The notes under the pieces: model-generated | Seen by the model: only the letters and a program-made list of their open reading frames with translations | Told to the model about the DNA's origin: nothing | Databases searched by the model: none | Position numbers and translations under genes: made by a program | From: an uncultured Ruminococcus sp. | GTDB lineage: Bacteria > Bacillota > Clostridia > Oscillospirales > Acutalibacteraceae | DNA: 12,717 bases | Reading direction: 5' to 3' | Assembly (NCBI GenBank): GCA_902762335.1 | Contig: CACWNZ010000012.1 | Span: 1 to 12,717, forward strand | Shown here: one piece after another, positions 11,723 through 12,717 of the stretch | Layout: each line of letters starts with the position of its first letter | Position numbering within the stretch: position 1 is the stretch's first letter

Positions 11723-12717
11723 ATGCGGGAAAATAAGAATACAGAGTATAAAAGAGAATACGTTGACGATATACGCAAAACAATTATTGCATTTGCAAAT
11801 ACAGATGGAGGAACGCTGTATATCGGTGTGGATGACGACGGCTCAGTATGCGGTGCTGCAGATTCGGATGATACCATACTAAGAGTCACCGATATGCTTA
11901 GAGACGCTATAAAACCTGATGTGTCCATGTTTGTAGATGCGGAGGTACGGACAATGGAAGAAAAAAACGTTGTTGTCGTCACCGTACAGCGCGGAACTGC
12001 AAGACCGTATTATATAGCCGGAAAGGGTATCAGACCGGAGGGCGTATATATCCGTCAGGGTGCGTCAAATGCTCCTGCAACGGAAACAGCAATACTTGCT
12101 ATGATACGTGAAACTGCCGGAGATCACTATGAGGATGCCCGTTCACTTGAACAGCAGCTTACATTCAATCAGGCAGAGGAATATTTTAAAAAGAAAAACA
12201 TCCCTTTTGGCGAACAACAGAAAAGGACATTGAAGCTGATCGGTGAAGATCATACCTATACCAATCTTGCATTATTGCTGTCCGATCAGTGTACCCATAC
12301 GATAAGATCAGCTGTCTTTGACGGCACGACCAGATCCGATCTCAAGGACAGAAAAGAGTTCACCGGTTCGCTCCTGAAACAGCTGGAGGATGCCTTTGAG
12401 TATATCGACCAGTTCAATCATACCCGTTCAGAGATCAGAGGTCTTGACCGCATCGACAACCGTGACTATCCTCCGGAGGCTATCCGCGAGGCACTGCTGA
12501 ACGCTGTTGTACACAGGGAGTACGCTTTCTTTTCCAGTACGATGATAAGTATATTCTCTGACCGTATGGAGCTTATCACTACAGGCGGTCTGGTGCGTGG
12601 TATTACAAAGGACGATATTCTGCTTGGGGTGTCCGTTCTGCGTAACAGAAACCTTGCAGATGTGTTCTATCGTCTTCACCTGATCGAAGCATACGGAATA
12701 GGACTGCCGAAGATCAG
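11723..12717 (+). CDS. AlbA_2 (Schlafen-type) domain protein with ATPase-like domain, truncated by window end
   Basis: Open from the ATG at 11723 to the right edge: 331 codons with no stop, so the C-terminus is missing. Residues about 7-120 form an AlbA_2 putative nucleic-acid-binding domain, with TEYKRE (7-12), the motif FANTDGGTLYIGVDDDG (24-40) and RPEGVYIRQG. Residues about 245-331 resemble the RecG-like/HATPase_c_4 domain, with EALLNAVVHR (256-265) and a following Y-G-I-G-L-P-K-I near the edge. Such proteins are annotated as RNA-binding-domain proteins, putative transcriptional regulators or RecG-like ATP-binding proteins; some occur in defence islands, but nothing here shows that. The ribosome site is GAGGTGA. 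It is divergent from the pilus operon and shares its promoter/leader with the RCC1 gene. A regulator of the neighbouring locus is one possible role. Confidence 0.8.
   Translation, partial: MRENKNTEYKREYVDDIRKTIIAFANTDGGTLYIGVDDDGSVCGAADSDDTILRVTDMLRDAIKPDVSMFVDAEVRTMEEKNVVVVTVQRGTARPYYIAGKGIRPEGVYIRQGASNAPATETAILAMIRETAGDHYEDARSLEQQLTFNQAEEYFKKKNIPFGEQQKRTLKLIGEDHTYTNLALLLSDQCTHTIRSAVFDGTTRSDLKDRKEFTGSLLKQLEDAFEYIDQFNHTRSEIRGLDRIDNRDYPPEAIREALLNAVVHREYAFFSSTMISIFSDRMELITTGGLVRGITKDDILLGVSVLRNRNLADVFYRLHLIEAYGIGLPKI

Noticed and set aside
11686..11982. Minus-strand 98-codon frame opposite the AlbA_2 gene start
   Set aside because: It overlaps the promoter leader and the conserved AlbA_2 motif on the other strand; Ser/Thr-rich low-information translation.

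Overview
The window looks like part of a chromosome from a gut-type Firmicute, most likely Ruminococcus or a close relative in the Oscillospiraceae. This rests on the small DUF4250-type protein, the short malic enzyme, AGGAG-type ribosome sites, the style of the palindromic intergenic repeats and the pilus/sortase proteins. The genus call is inference.

Left part (1-4450, all genes on the minus strand, housekeeping character): a PHP-family histidinol-phosphatase-like phosphoesterase, a 56-residue DUF4250-type protein with its own terminator, a 400-bp intergenic region made of nested palindromes flanked by a 17-bp direct repeat, a single-pass membrane protein resembling sigma-factor regulators, and an NAD(P)-dependent malic enzyme with a clear promoter and terminator.

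Middle (4650-4970, plus strand): a two-tRNA unit, tRNA-Asp(GTC) and tRNA-Thr(GGT), with a near-consensus promoter and a good terminator. It sits at the border between the housekeeping part and an accessory-looking part.

Right part (5230-12717, accessory character): a plus-strand lipoprotein carrying a seven-repeat RCC1-type beta-propeller; then a minus-strand operon (11335 to 6740) for a compact sortase-assembled pilus. In transcription order it encodes a SipA-like signal peptidase homologue whose catalytic Ser and Lys are replaced by Asp and Gly, a class B sortase with a C-terminal three-helix membrane extension, a 40-residue membrane peptide translationally coupled to that sortase, one FctA/Spy0128-like pilin with a divergent sorting signal, and a second class B sortase. 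Last comes a divergently transcribed, right-truncated AlbA_2/Schlafen-type protein with an ATPase-like domain. The gene set resembles the streptococcal FCT pilus arrangement of SipA plus class B polymerase plus FctA-like shaft pilin.

Points most worth a second look are: the overlooked 40-residue coupled ORF between sortase and pilin; the catalytically dead SipA homologue; the pilin lacking a canonical xPxTG signal; a leader with a terminator-like hairpin ahead of the pilus operon; and an almost identical promoter/leader, with TTGTTAG repeats spaced 11 bp, in front of both the RCC1 lipoprotein and the AlbA_2 gene, as direct repeats bracketing the whole pilus locus.
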